NCBI GenBank assembly: GCA_025765615.1
Contig: JAIVFJ010000138.1
Location: 1 to 64,000 of the forward strand
Direction: 5' to 3'
Origin: Zopfochytrium polystomum
Lineage: Eukaryota; Chytridiomycota; Chytridiomycetes; Chytridiales; Chytridiaceae
DNA: 64,000 nucleotides
This document shows positions 1 through 11,996 of the stretch, piece after piece. A program made the translations under genes and the position numbers. Under the pieces are notes generated by a model that saw only the letters and a list, made by a program, of their open reading frames with translations, was not told the origin of the DNA and made no database searches. Position 1 is the stretch's first letter. Every line of letters begins with the position of its first letter.

Positions 1-3000
1 CTTCTCAAGCGTAAAATTTTGGGGAAAAGTTTGGCGATGACCCTGCAAGTCGAAGTGCGGCTGCTGCTGGACCACAGCACCAGCGCCGCCCGGGAAAATG
101 TGCTCCCTGGCGTCCCGGTTTGGTCCTATGTGGAGAAAAGCGCGCCACCTCGAAAGCTGGAAAGCGCTGGAGACGGGTCTGGCGACGCGTCGCCGGCCTG
201 CACTTCGCGAGGCCTTCTTCACACTGTTTATCGGACATGGGATGGTCGTTTACTGTGGATGCGCGAATCGTCCGTCAAGGCTTCCTTCCGGGTGGACCTG
301 TCCGTGGCTTCAGATCCGATCAAAGTTGTCGGCTGTTGTCTTCGCCGCATTGCACACCCACGGAATGGATCCCATCTGATGAGGGAAGCGACGGACAAGG
401 AGTTTCATGGTGGATGGAATGCAACTATCCACTCCCACGACGAAACCCGGCGTTTCTCCCTCATAATACTCCAGTCAACCCAGATAACTACTATAATGGA
501 TGACGGAACACACTGGAAGCTGGAGTATCTCCAAAGGCAGAGGAATGCTTGGCCGCTGAAGGAAGGAGTATTGATAGAGCAGGGAGACGCACATGAGGAA
601 GGCGTAACTTACATTGTCCTCAGCCATCCGCTCATGCCGATGCAACAGTTACAATTTATGGATTCCAACAACTCTCCATCTCTCAAGGTGGTGGGCTCCA
701 AACCCGAAGAAGATCTCATCTTTACTTTTAATCACCACGAACTAATTGTTCAAGCTTGGATGCCTTTGCGGAAAGGAGATCCTTTGCAAGCAATTGCATC
801 CCTTCAAGCATCTTGCGTTTGGAGGGCGGCAGTGAGGTGTAGCACTTTGTTGCTGGAACTGGTGTTAACCAAGAAACTCTAGTTCTACTATAGACGAAGT
901 ATTTCTTTCTTACACGGCTTGGCAAAGCGTCGTGTGGGCGCGAAGCTCATCAGCTGGAAGGTTGTCTGGATTTCGGTTCGACAGGACTCAAAATGGGTTC
1001 ACCGACCGCATTTATTACGTTCCAGCATGCTCTGCAATTCCAATTTATGCCACATCCGACGTTTTCGACGATGTCCTTATTATGGCGGAGGACGGAAAGC
1101 TGTCGCTATTCTCAGATGGGGTTACTTTGCTTCACTGCCACCTCTCGGAGTCATCCGCAACCTCAGCAATCCCTTGGGAATTCTCTCCAATTCAAGGGCC
1201 AAGTTCGGAATCTCCATACCTTCTGTATAGGTCTGGCAGCATTGGCCGAGCAAGCTTTGACTTCAAAGTCAGCGACGGCCTTGTTGAATTGAGCCTAGAT
1301 TTATTGTCTTCCGTAATGCCCACCAGTGCTTTTACTGAATTGAAGGGACTTCTTTTGAGGACCAGATACGAGCGGCCCCCCGCGCAAACGTTGTCCGAAT
1401 GGGAATGCTTCGCCACAGCCTTCCTTTGTTTGGGTGGAGGTAGTGATCTTGGGTTGGTGAGGCTCAACTCCTCTGGCCCTCACCAAAAGTCGCTGCGGCG
1501 AGTTCTCGGAAAATATCGTCGGCTTCGTTCTCGTGATGAAGCCGCTTTCCCCGTGCTGCGTATGTCAAACTCTCAATACTCTCGTGGAGATTTGCAGCAG
1601 AAACAGTGGATACGGCCGGCTTTTCTGGCATTACACCTTTTGTACGAAAGCCTGAAACTGAACACCACAGTGGTACACTTTCGTGTGCGATTGGGAATCT
1701 TTCTCCTGCAGCTAGCGAAATTGTTGACCGAGGTTGAGTTCGTGGAGTTCTACTTGCACGATGGATTGAAGGAATTCCACTTCGAAGACGGTAATCTGTT
1801 CCATCGTCCAGATTGCATCTAACGACTCTCCACTAGAGCCAAATGCAAAAATAGCACCTTCCATTTTCGAATTCCATCGTCCCTTCTCCATATACAAGTG
1901 GCTCTCACGTTGCTTTTCGGGGTCGCCCGATTCTACACCTTTTATCGCTGTGTCGAATGCTGCCGTCGGGCTGAGGCGTGCCAATCTGATCTTCTTGCTC
2001 TTCCAGCGATTGACGGATCTCAACTTAGCCAAGCCCACAGACGTTGTTTCGGTTCTTCAGCTGGTGGATTCGAACTTATTGGCAACGTTACCTTTCGGAG
2101 TTTCAATGCCACTTCGTTGGCTGATTTTACAGTGCAAGAATTTTGATGAGACGATTTTGGCAAATGCCACCTTGTGCAGGTTGCTAGGTGCGTCCTCCCT
2201 CCGCAAACGTTTCCTTCTCATGAGCTAAAAGGGCGAGACGATTTGACCGCCTCGCATGAACCATTCTCTCCGCGGGAGAGTCTTTCGGATCGGGTGAGCG
2301 AACAGCATTGTTTGCAGCAAACTGAATCGACTTTCAAGGATGTGACCAAGCAGGAATGGGCGGAGATATTCGAAGGCCCTCATCGTCCTGTTTTGGAAAG
2401 TAGAGAGGAAAGTCGTCATCGCCACAACGACGTGTCCTTCTCGCGATTCTCCAGTGATGATAGACTCGACGTTGTGAATCGTGTTCTTGTCCCTTCGGGC
2501 GTTCCTCATTTAGCTGCGTCCATTCACCCGGAACACAGGTGCGAGGGAAAGCACCAGAAAGCACCATATTCTATCCTCTGACGACGTTTAGCGAGGAAGC
2601 TATTGCCATCGAACATCAGAAGACATTATTATACTATTCAAATCGCCTTTTTGCTCTCGCTATAGGATGTGGTCCGTTCCTCATCAACACCGAGCCAATT
2701 TGGTTGCGTGAATCAATGGAGTCTGATGGTTTCGCCGTCGCAGCAAAGATGCCGCCCGCGAATCAAGTCGTGCAGCTTGACTTCAGCCAGTTTGAAGCAA
2801 ATTACATGGAATGGCCCTCTTTTCACCGTGGCGTTGCTCTTGCCTTAAAAGTTTCTTCCGGATCCAGGACAATTAGTGGTTCTTGGATAGTTCAAAATTC
2901 TCCCCAAACCCCCTCTGCAATGCATGGCGGATTCCTTTTAGGCCTCGGGTTGAATGGACACCTGCGCCATCTAAAAGCATGGCAATTCTTTGATTTTCTG

Positions 3001-5272
3001 CAAGGACATTCAATGAGAATGATCGGAACTCTACTCGGATTGGGTTGCTCGTTTTTCGCAAGTTCTGATGAGAGGGCAAGCAACTGTGTTTCCCTTCACA
3101 TTCCCCAGTGCCGTCGACGGGCGAATGTTGGCGAATACTCGCCATTTGTTCATACAACAGCAGTCTTGGCCATTGGAATGCTGCACTTTGGAACTAGTTC
3201 GAGGCGTTATTGTGATTTGGTCATGCAAGAACTTTTAACAGCGGGCAATGCAAATCAATCGATTTACTCGTCGGGTCAACATCGTGCAAGCCGTGAGGGC
3301 CACGCACTCGCAGCGGGTTTGTCTCTTGGTATGATGGCTGTTGGAAGCGGAGGCGCCTCCCTGGATCCAAAAGTGATGGACCAGTTGAAGGCGATCGTTT
3401 CAGCAGGTTCGAAGCGTCTAGGTTCAAAGCGCGAAGTCGAACACTCCCCAAACGTGGTGGCTCCAGGCGCAATCCTCGCTTTTTCTCTCATTTTTCTCCG
3501 CACTGGGGATTCACTTGCAGCGAAATGCCTTGCACCACCAGAAACTCCTTTCGAGCTTGATTTCGCTAGACCCGACGTTATTCTTCTGCGCACGTTTGGC
3601 CGAAATTTGATTTTGTGGGAGTCCGTTCTTGCATCGAAAGATTGGATCAAATCGCATTTCCCGCCGTTCATGCGACCGTCTGCAGCTACTGTGCAAGACC
3701 TACTGGTCGAGTCTGGTGGCCTAACACTTGAACGCGAATCCGAACTTCATCTGCGTTTGAACATAGTCGCAGGGTGCTGCCTGGCGATTGGTATGAAGTA
3801 TGCTGGCTCTGCAGACAGAGCTGTGTATTCACTGCTCATGGAAATCCTTGAGGGTTGTCAGAGATACAGTAGCCAAGGTAAATTCTGCGTAGCTTGAACA
3901 TTCACGTACTTTCGCAATAGGAGGAATACATGCGGAGCGATTGACTCACTCCATCGCCAAAAATTGCTTTGATGTCGTTGTGGTCGCGATTGCGACGGTC
4001 ATGGCTGGATCCGGAGACGAAAATTTCTTGAAGTACCTGCATACTCTGTGCGAGAGGTGTGGTCCGGACGTGGTGTACGGAAACCACATGGCGAGCCATC
4101 TTGCACTTGGCCTTACATTTCTTGGGGCCGGTACGCTAACCCTGGGCAACTCAAACAAGGCGATCGTAGGACTCGTCTGCGCACTGTACCCCAAGTTCCC
4201 GTTGACGGCAGCTGATAACAATTGCCACTTGCAAGCAATGCGGCATTTTTGGGTGTTAGCTGTGGAGCCTCGTTCTATTATCACGCGAGACGTTGACACT
4301 TTCGAAGTGTGTAAAGTTCCCATCTCCTTTACTGCACAAGGCGCCTCGAAATCTGAAAACGATTGGACGCCGTATAACTTGCCGAACCGAAAGATAGCTC
4401 AAGTGCAATTGCAGACTGACCGTTATTGGCCGAGGAAAATTGAGATTGATTTGGAGCAAGAGGAAATGACGAGGCCGATTGTTATATTCGTGAAAAGAAA
4501 AGTAGGGCATTTGAGTTACGAAAAGGTAACATATTTGCGATTGGAAGAAAAGTCATCCCATTGTACCCCGCAGGATCCCAAGGGCAATCTTGGGTTGTTC
4601 TCACGAACAAGCTCCTCATTTTTCAAGTCATCAAGCGATGCGAATGCGTCCGACCTTCGAATCAAATTTCTGATCGAATCCTTCTGCTCAGATCCCCATA
4701 TTTTGGCTTTCACGAGCGACTTTTGCCAAATGTCCAGCCGCGGTCGAAGCATCGACGAAGGATTTCCGCTCTTTTCGCTAAACGCAATGACACGATGCCT
4801 CGTGGACGGCTGTCCGGAGCACATTCCAGTGTATCTGTGTTTGTATTGGCTAGTTGAAAATGCTTGGTCGGGCCTTGACCCAGAAGCAGTCAGCAACTTC
4901 TTGCTCGTGATGGACTTGAATCGATCCCAGCTGGGCCTCCCTCGGTCGCAGAATGAGGCGTCGCAAAGCCGTTTTGCGTTTAGTGATATGTTTTTACACA
5001 CGTGCTTGGCAAAGCTGGAGACATTGATTTCAGTCCTTCGTGGAGATATACCGGAGGCAATCGCATCAAGAAAGACCATTGAAGTTTCAGGCGATCTTCT
5101 CCTTGCACCCACCATCCGAGCGATATCGTCTCGCTCTTCACACATCAAAGCCACAGTGCAGTCCACAGCTGGAGCGATGGAGGCGTTTGCGCGTCGCGAC
5201 GTTGACGCATTGACAGTACTTCCTTTTGAACTTCTACAGTTGGCAGGAGCAGCGACTCGTTTCATTGTTTAA
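1..5272 (+). CDS. APC1: Anaphase-promoting complex subunit 1 (5' end near or beyond window edge)
   Basis: APC1 is the large scaffold of the APC/C ubiquitin ligase that targets cyclins and securin in mitosis. The N-terminal part matches the family beta-propeller entry (LLHTVYRTWDGRLLW near 190-270). The middle holds the proteasome/cyclosome repeats, with hallmarks WASFHxGVA-like (WPSFHRGVALALK, near 2810-2850), HGGFLLGLGLNGHL (near 2920-2965) and GTLLGLGCSF. The C-terminal part has GNHMASHLALGLTFLGAG (near 4080-4130), ALYPKFPLTAADNNCHLQA and VLAVEPRSIITRDVDT, all diagnostic. It is split by several short introns: frame changes occur near 830-930, 1800-1880, 2190-2580 and 3880-3930, and the last of these has GTAAAT and AATAG ends. 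The first in-frame ATG is at 37, but an upstream exon outside the window cannot be excluded. The stop is TAA at 5270-5272. Family identity is very secure; exact exon borders are not. Confidence 0.93.
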
Positions 5273-6564
5273 TGAGAGTATCATCTCTCTTTTGTTCATG
5301 GATCGACTCCCTTTTTCCCATCGATTTGAATATTTTAATTCCAGTAACGCTTTCAACGGGTGGGTGGGAGAAGTTGCCTCGCCGTGGCATGTTGCTCCCG
5401 GGAAGGAACAAAGCTCCCGGACGTGTAACGCTCTTCTTTGTGTATTTATTCCTTGATGGAGGACGGGAGCTTCGTTGTGCAGAACTCTTTCTCCTGTACT
5501 GCGCACGCCCATGCGACGCCTTTCTGCCGCCTTTCTTAATGGAGCTTCCTTTAATTTATTTTTTTTGGTCGTTCATGTGAGGAACTGGCGAATGGTGAAT
5601 GGGTACGGCTTCTGGTGGCAACATTACTAAGAGAGCCGTCTTGTTGGACCTCTCAAGTCCGCTCAGCGATGGTGCCAGCCCGCCGCCCTGCGGTGGATGC
5701 GGACGCAACGCATATAACAGGAGATAACTGCAATTGAAGTAGCGCAAACTTACTGACAGCTCTAACACTGACTTATCAACAACTTGCAACAAACAAACTC
5801 TGCCCCGTTTGCGACGGTCTTGGAGCCTTCCTTCATCTATAGTTCAATTTCATATGAGCTTAGCCTTGAGCAGGCTGCCACCGCCGCCAATATTCCCGGC
5901 CGTCGCCCCACCCCCGCGTCTTCTCGCTGGCCACCACCCCGCTTGTGTCCTGGCGCTGCAGGTGCTACCCAGCACGATCGTTGAAACTCGTCAATGAAGT
6001 CTTCTCGGAGATTTTTGTCTGCAGAAAAGGGTGAGGCTCACTTTATGTGAGCTAAATGTCTGCTTTCAAATGCCCTGCTCACGAACCTCTACTTCTCAGA
6101 GCGTCAAGATAGACCGAGTTGAAGGTGGTGTCATCTAAACGCCTTTCTTTTTCAGAGCTTTCTACAGTGCTTCAAGCAGTCTCCCAAAAGTATCACAGCA
6201 AAACCAGGTCACAAACAAACGTCGCAACATCCTTATTCTCCCCCAAGACCTGAGCGCAGTAAGGCAACAGTTGTCCATCCGAAGTACATTTCGTTAGCAG
6301 GTTCTCGCAAAAGGCTTGCAGACAAGACCAATATAAAAAGGACAACACCATCTGTACCAATGTCCAAAATGGGTGAGTCCCTGTGCTTCAACCAAGAGCG
6401 TACATCGAAGCGGGCCAACCAACGACATTACTTCCAAGTCCTACTACTGAACCCCCCTCTATCATTTTTAGAAGAAAACAGATCCATGCCTCGAAAGAAT
6501 AATTAAATCGAAAAATAATCAATTCCCTGTCTTCAATGAAGATATCTTGAAAGCCAGTGCCCTA
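5273..6564. other. Intergenic between APC1 and the H1-like gene
   Basis: This is the shared 3' side of two convergent genes. Only short, low-quality open frames occur on either strand and none resembles a known family. I see no tRNA and no clear repeat. Confidence 0.5.
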
Positions 6565-7226
6565 TTATTTCTTGCTGGTGGTCTTCTTCTTCGCGGCGCC
6601 GTTCCCAGCGCTTCGCGGCTTCGTGCGAGTCTTTTGTGACGCCGCCGACTTGCTGCTGCTCAGCTTCATGCCGGGTTTCGCTCCAGATTTTTCACCTGTG
6701 CCTGCTACGGAGGCTCCCATTGCCGCTTTCTTTCCCGCGACACTCCTGCTCTTCTTCTCACCAGCCGCGTTTGCACTGCCCCTGCCCTTTCCGGCTGCCA
6801 TCTTCGCGCCGTTTATGCCGCTCTCGCGCTTCCTGGTAGTCGCCTTCACTCCGTTCCTGCCCTTTCCGGGTGACTTTGTACCGTCGTTCTTGCCGCTCTT
6901 GCGCTTCTTGGCAGTCGTCTTCGATCCGTTCCTGGGTGATGTTTTTCCGACTTTCTTGCCGCTCTTGGGCTTCGCAGCCGACTTTGCAACTTTTCTGCTC
7001 TTGGTACCGGCAACGGCTTTCGTGCCAGCCTTCTTGGCGAGACCCTTACTCTTGGGCTGCCGTCGACCTTCCCAATCTTGCTTTTCTTGAAGATGTCCTT
7101 GAGCGCAGCCGAGTTGACCGACCTGTCGTTGCCTGCTTGCTTCGGCCGGAGCTCGCAGGAGTCGGGAATGCGCTTGCTGCCAGAGCGTCGGCGGAGCGAG
7201 CCAGGAGGCGATCCGCATCCGCTCAT
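6565..7226 (-). CDS. Lys/Ala-rich histone H1-like basic protein
   Basis: Two exons fit, complement(7050..7226) and complement(6565..6999), separated by a 50-nt intron with GTAAGG and CCAAG ends. They join in phase and give about 203 residues. The N-terminal exon (MSGCGSPPGSLRRRSGSK start) holds a short SAALKDIFKKSKIGKVDG stretch. The rest is almost entirely Lys, Ala, Ser, Gly and Thr, with SPxK/TSPxN-like motifs (KTSPRNG, TKSPGKG) and repeated GKKxxKT segments, like the C-terminal tail of linker histones. No winged-helix globular domain is visible. It could be a linker-histone-like chromatin protein or a basic nucleolar protein. The ATG at 7226 was chosen because the intron restores the frame; a longer frame from 7242 lacks an ATG start. 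Confidence 0.55.
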
Positions 7227-7262
7227 CTAATTTTCCGCACAAGAGAAGAGGTTGTGATTGTG

Positions 7263-8235
7263 TTAAAGGGGTGCCTCGCGAAAGAGTTTGCGCCTCAGCC
7301 CTCTTACACCAATGACCACAGCGTCAGGCGGCAAGCCTGAGGCGGAGCTTTGAGCGGGTGCCATTTCATTCATTTCGATCACCACAGTGTGGTCCGGCTG
7401 TGAAGGCTGACCGGGCTGGGCATGCGGGGTACGCTGGGCACGCTTGGCACGCTCGGCACGCTCATCTGCGTAGTTAAGCGCCGCATTCTTTGCAAAATCA
7501 CTGACCACAGAGCCACCAGCGGCCATTGCGACGCGCACAGGCTCGGAAGCTCCGGCAGCTGCCATTCCTGTTCGGAAATGGAAACCGAGGGGTTCCAGTT
7601 CAGTGATTGCGTTATCTTTTCAATGGTGCACTCACCGCCGAGAATGACAGCACTCGCTCCAGTTAACGCCCCCTTTGAGTGCAGAGCCTTTCCAAATATG
7701 CCAATCAGCTTTGCACAGGGCCTGGGCCAATTTGTGCAGCTTACCCGCGACGTCGCCAGGGGTCGGGTCCTCACCTGTTATTAGTTTGGTTACGAAAGGT
7801 TGCGCGGCAGTCGCCCCAGCCTTCAAAATTGCGCCTGCAGGAGGGAAAGGGACTCGGAATTTGCGGAATGTAATTAATTTCCCAACACCTGTCGGTCCAA
7901 TGAACCCTGTCAAGATGCCGTTCGCCGCGCCAACAGCTGCGCTGTCGGCAGTTGGGACCACCACTGCTCACACAAGATAAGATGACGAGTTAAGAAAGGA
8001 AAAGAAAAGAAAAGAAGTCTCCAAAAAGAAGGTTTCCGACTGACCTTCCTTGCCTTTTTTGCCTGTGAGTTTTGCGTTGACGAGGCCCGCAGCGCCACCC
8101 GTAGACGCGTCGATGGCTGTGCAGGCAGCGACCTTGGCGGCGACTCCGGCTGGCCCTGCTACCACACCCGTGATGGCACTGGCAGCGTGAAAAACCGCTG
8201 AGGGCGTGCCTGCGGCGGCCACGGCGCTGACCCCC
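7263..8235 (-). CDS. Unrecognised Ala/Gly-rich protein (5' exon not identified)
   Basis: I do not recognise this gene. At least three coding stretches on the minus strand share the same Ala/Gly/Val-rich style. The first begins after a TTCGCAG acceptor near 8235 and reads VSAVAAAGTPSAVFHAASAI. The second, near 7964-7640, contains GFIGPTGVGKLITF, which looks like a Walker A loop but has Leu where Ser/Thr is expected. The third begins near 7565 (MAAAGASEPVRVAMAAGG) and continues to a charged C-terminus with DERAERAKRAQR, stopping at 7263. Introns with GTCAGT and GTGAGT donors lie between them. The frame change near 7700 is not resolved with confidence. The start codon lies upstream and was not found. 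Alternating hydrophobic Ala/Gly segments suggest amphipathic or membrane-associated helices, but this is only inference. Confidence 0.4.
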
Positions 8236-8944
8236 TGCGAAAAAGGAAAGGAGGGATTTATTAATACATTTATTAAGACATAAAATTTCAAGGACAACGC
8301 CAAGCACTCTTTAGTGTCTTCGTTCTTGTGCGTCTTTCTTTCGCCAACTCTTCCAAGAACGAAACACCAGCTCATCAACTATCACAACAGCTCTGTCGGA
8401 AGGCTCTTCAACAAGATGCTTCCAATTGGCGCCAATCGGCGCCAAACGATGTTTTGGGCGGAAACCCCAATACTATTAATGACGGTGTATAACGCCCATT
8501 GAGTTGGACAGGAGTAACGATTGGAACTTTTTAGTCAGCTGGACACGGAAATGGTCAGCGCACGTGAGAATACATGTGAAAGATGGAATATGAAATATGT
8601 CACCCTCACAAGCAGTTTAAGGCCTCACGACCTTCGCTTGCTCCTTGGACTGAGCTAAGTAAAAAAAAACACCCGTGCAGGCCGAGGAGGAATAAAGTGC
8701 AGCACTTGCGTGAAGTTAGTGTGTGAAGACCACGGACAACATAATAGCGGTACCACCACTGCCGCCGCCCGCTCGACAACCCCACCACCACCACCAGCGC
8801 CAGAGAACAAGAGGCACAAGTGTCAACGCCATCACAGTTCCAGTCATAGCGGTGGTAGCCGTCCGTGTGTGAGTGTGTGTGTGTGTGAGAAATATGTTTA
8901 TTTGACGGGTCGTTCTCTCTTGTCACTCACAGTATCTTCTCTCA
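8236..8944. other. Spacer between divergent transcripts
   Basis: This probably contains the missing 5' exon and promoter of the Ala-rich minus-strand gene and the promoter of the PQQ-propeller gene. A short GT-rich run (near 8867-8888) lies about 60 bp upstream of the PQQ start. No other feature was recognised. Confidence 0.4.
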
Positions 8945-10122
8945 ATGATTTCGTCTGTGTTTGTTGCCAAGACAGCGACTCGGCCGCCGCCGACGACTGC
9001 AACGACGGCGACCACAACGACGAGGACGGCGACGAGGACCTCGTCCGACCTACTCTTCCTCGCCGGCGTCAATGGCGCGCGCGTCATAGCGGTGAGCAAG
9101 TCCGCACGGGGAGCGCGCGCTTGGGTATCGGCTCCGTGGCCCAGCGACAACAGAAAGTCGAACTCGATCATCGCCCACCCGCCCTCCGGATCCATCGTCG
9201 CCGTGCTCAGCGGCCGCGCGCTCGCCCTCGACGCCCGATCCGGCTGCATCCGCTGGACGTCGCCGAAACTGAAAGGAAAGGGGCTGTGGGCCGGCGGATC
9301 TTTCGCGACGGTGGCCCTCGATTGTGGCGCCCTCGCCACCCTGCCCGATGGCACAGACGCCTGCCATTGGTTCGCCGAGGACGACGACGCTTCCCGGACG
9401 GCCCTGCGCGACATGATGTTCCTCGCACAAGGCTTTGTGCAAGCAAGACGGCTCTCGGACGGCGCCATTCTGTGGTCCTTTGTTGACGATGGCCTCGGCC
9501 CGCATCCATTCCTTCTGATCGAGGACGGTGTCCTGTACGTAGGCGGGCTCGGCGAGCTGTTTGCGCTAGACGCCCGTTCGGGGAGCCTGCTCTGGTCAAC
9601 AGTGGTCCCTGAAATCCGCATCCACATCATCCTCGCCACCATGCGCTCCACCCCGCTCTACGTTCCCCGTAACTACGACCCTTCGTCCGGTCGGCCTTGG
9701 GTGGCGGCACCGGCGGCGTCAGGATCGTCCGCGTCCTCCAGAGAGGAAAAAATGGGCCCGTCCGATGCGCCCGTTTCTCCGCTCTTCGCCAGCATTCGGG
9801 AGCAGATCGTCCAGCTGGATCCGTCGACCGGCCACGTGATTCCGGGAAGTGCCGTCCTGTCGTTCAAAGACATGGTGAAAGGCTACTGTACCCCAACCGG
9901 AATCACTCCTCTCCCTTCGAAGGGGCTCCTACTCGCGTGGAACCGCGAGATCGTGTTCGTTTCTGACGAGCGTACCGGCAAGAGCAAATACCGCATCAAC
10001 TTTAAAAACCGCCACCTCCCCAGCGTGCTCTTCGGGTCGGGCGCCCCGCCCCTTCCGGCAACCGTTGATGCCCTTGCTCCTCCCGAGTCTGGAGAAGAGG
10101 ACCTTCCCCGGTACACGGTTGT

Positions 10123-10157
<35 letters not shown>

Positions 10158-10671
10158 CACCGTCGCCGTCGCAGCCTGCACCCGGCTACCGCGTCTACAT
10201 CTACTCGAGCAACACGCTGTGGTGCTTGCACGTCGAGACCGGCGCGGTGATCTGGACGCACGTGTTCCGGGTGTCAGAGGATCCCGGTGACGCGTTTATA
10301 CTCGCGGACGCGGCCACCGACCGGCTGTTTGTCGCGGGCGACGGCAACGTGCACTGCATGGACGCTGCCAGCGGCACCCGCGTCTGGTCTCACTCCAAGC
10401 CGAGGTCCCCCAGCATCTACCTGGCCTCCCGCGAGCTGGGAAACGGTGAGACGAACCGCACGCCCGTAACCAATGTCCCGATCGTCCAGCAGAGGTGGTA
10501 TGGGATTTCGAGTTAAACGGTAACGTTTCGCTTCAAGCCGTCACCACGGGCTGGTGGAAGGTGCGAGACTGCAGACTCGGGCGGCTCAGGTTTCTGGGAT
10601 CCGGTTGGACATCGGCCCAACCTCCCACCCCGTTGGAGGAGTTGAGGAGAGAGGGAAAAGCCCATGTGTAG
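8945..10671 (+). CDS. PQQ-type beta-propeller repeat protein
   Basis: The protein has repeated propeller-blade motifs of the PQQ-dehydrogenase-like type: ALDARSGCIRWTSP, ALDARSGSLLWSTV, LHVETGAVIWTHVF and MDAASGTRVWSHS, each an A-x-D-x-x-[ST]-G-x-x-x-W pattern. Strands such as GDGNVHCMD lie between them. The main frame runs to 10445. A 44-nt intron (10446-10489, GTGAGA to CCAG) then joins in phase to a last exon that supplies one more blade (AEVVWDFELNGN), ending at TAG 10669-10671. The total is 560 residues. A proline run coded by CCG repeats (10121-10155) sits between blades. The N-terminus is Thr-rich with no obvious signal peptide, and no catalytic dehydrogenase residues can be assigned. 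It is probably a scaffold or sensor propeller (Quinoprotein alcohol-dehydrogenase-like superfamily). Function is unknown. Confidence 0.75.
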
Positions 10672-11996
10672 GGACTCAAATAAATAATATCAGAGAGATA
10701 CCGCAATCGTCTGTTCAAAATTGATGAACGGAAAGGAATCAACACTGTGATCGTGCGAGTGAATGTATCTGTTGACTTCTCAATTTTTTTGCCAAACGAC
10801 CAGTCCTTCCAGCCTTTTGTAACCACAAAGGATAACCACTTACCCAGCCCGGCTTCATCCCGAGCGATATGATCCATGGTTCAATATCACCTCTCGAAAC
10901 GCCTCGGAAAGTAGATGGCTCTGTGTCACAGGCACCCAAACCAATAGGAAATCGAACGATTACGACCTGGAAACAACACATTCCCAAGAGAGCATACAAG
11001 TACATCCTCCCACTTAACAGTACACTAATCAGCTACCTTCGAAGCCCAGCTCATGCTAGTCCTCCTCAAAAATTATGTGCGATATCAAAATTGTTTTTTT
11101 GACCGACGGAGGAATTTTGTTCCCCTCCGCCATATTCAATGCTAATGATTTTCACTCTGTTGGGAATTGGTGCAAGATGTTTACGGACTGGAAACGTACC
11201 TGTCTACCTGCAAACGGAACACGTGTTGCTCCTTCACCTAACGCCTCCGCCCAAATCTGAGCACTTCCCAGAACAGCTGTGATCTAGTCTTTGGCCCAGC
11301 GAATTGGTTATGTTTCAGTTGAAAGGGGTAAGAAAGAGCCTGCCGAAGGACTCGGAGTCAGCACCAAGAGAGCGCGAAGGAGGTCGGCAGGATTGAAGGC
11401 ACGTGATGAGGAGTCAGAATTTAATTTCGTGCAATTCGAGTTGTGGGCCCAGTGGCCACAATTGGTGTCCACTCGCTGATTAACCAAACACGGGAAAAAT
11501 GCAGAAGTAGGTCCCCGCTTCCTCACGATCAGCATCTTGCTATTCCCACAACCTTTCCGATCCAAAGCCAGCAAGCCTGTCGTTACATCCAAGGCAAGGA
11601 AGGGTTCAATTAAAACATGGACGGAATGTAACCCCGCGCGAGTCGGGTAGCAAGCTGCCCAATTGCAACGAAAACCTAATAACTACACCAACAGCAAGAC
11701 GGGGCGACACGCCGGAACAACACAGAAATGATTTGCGAGCAACGCCGGAAGGAAAGGTGGGCACGAAAATAATTCAAAACTAAAAGAGGCAAAACGATGG
11801 GTTGATAGACCTCGCCTGGCATTTGGCAGTCGAAACAAAAAACGAAGAGGTGCAGCGAAAATTGTGAATTTTAGAAAAAAGGAAACGCAAAACCGGAGCA
11901 AAACGGACTTGTACTGAACTAGCATAAACTTAGTCCAGTTGTTCGTGCTGCGTAGTACGTGTTCATCAGCGTAAGATTAGAACAGAAGCATTGAAA
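10672..11996. other. Intergenic between convergent PQQ and SAC1 genes
   Basis: About 1.3 kb at the 3' ends of two convergent genes. Open frames here are short and not family-like on either strand. No repeat or RNA gene was recognised. Confidence 0.5.

Noticed and set aside
8923..9651. 242-residue open frame on the minus strand
   Set aside because: Shadow of the PQQ-propeller gene; no family resemblance.
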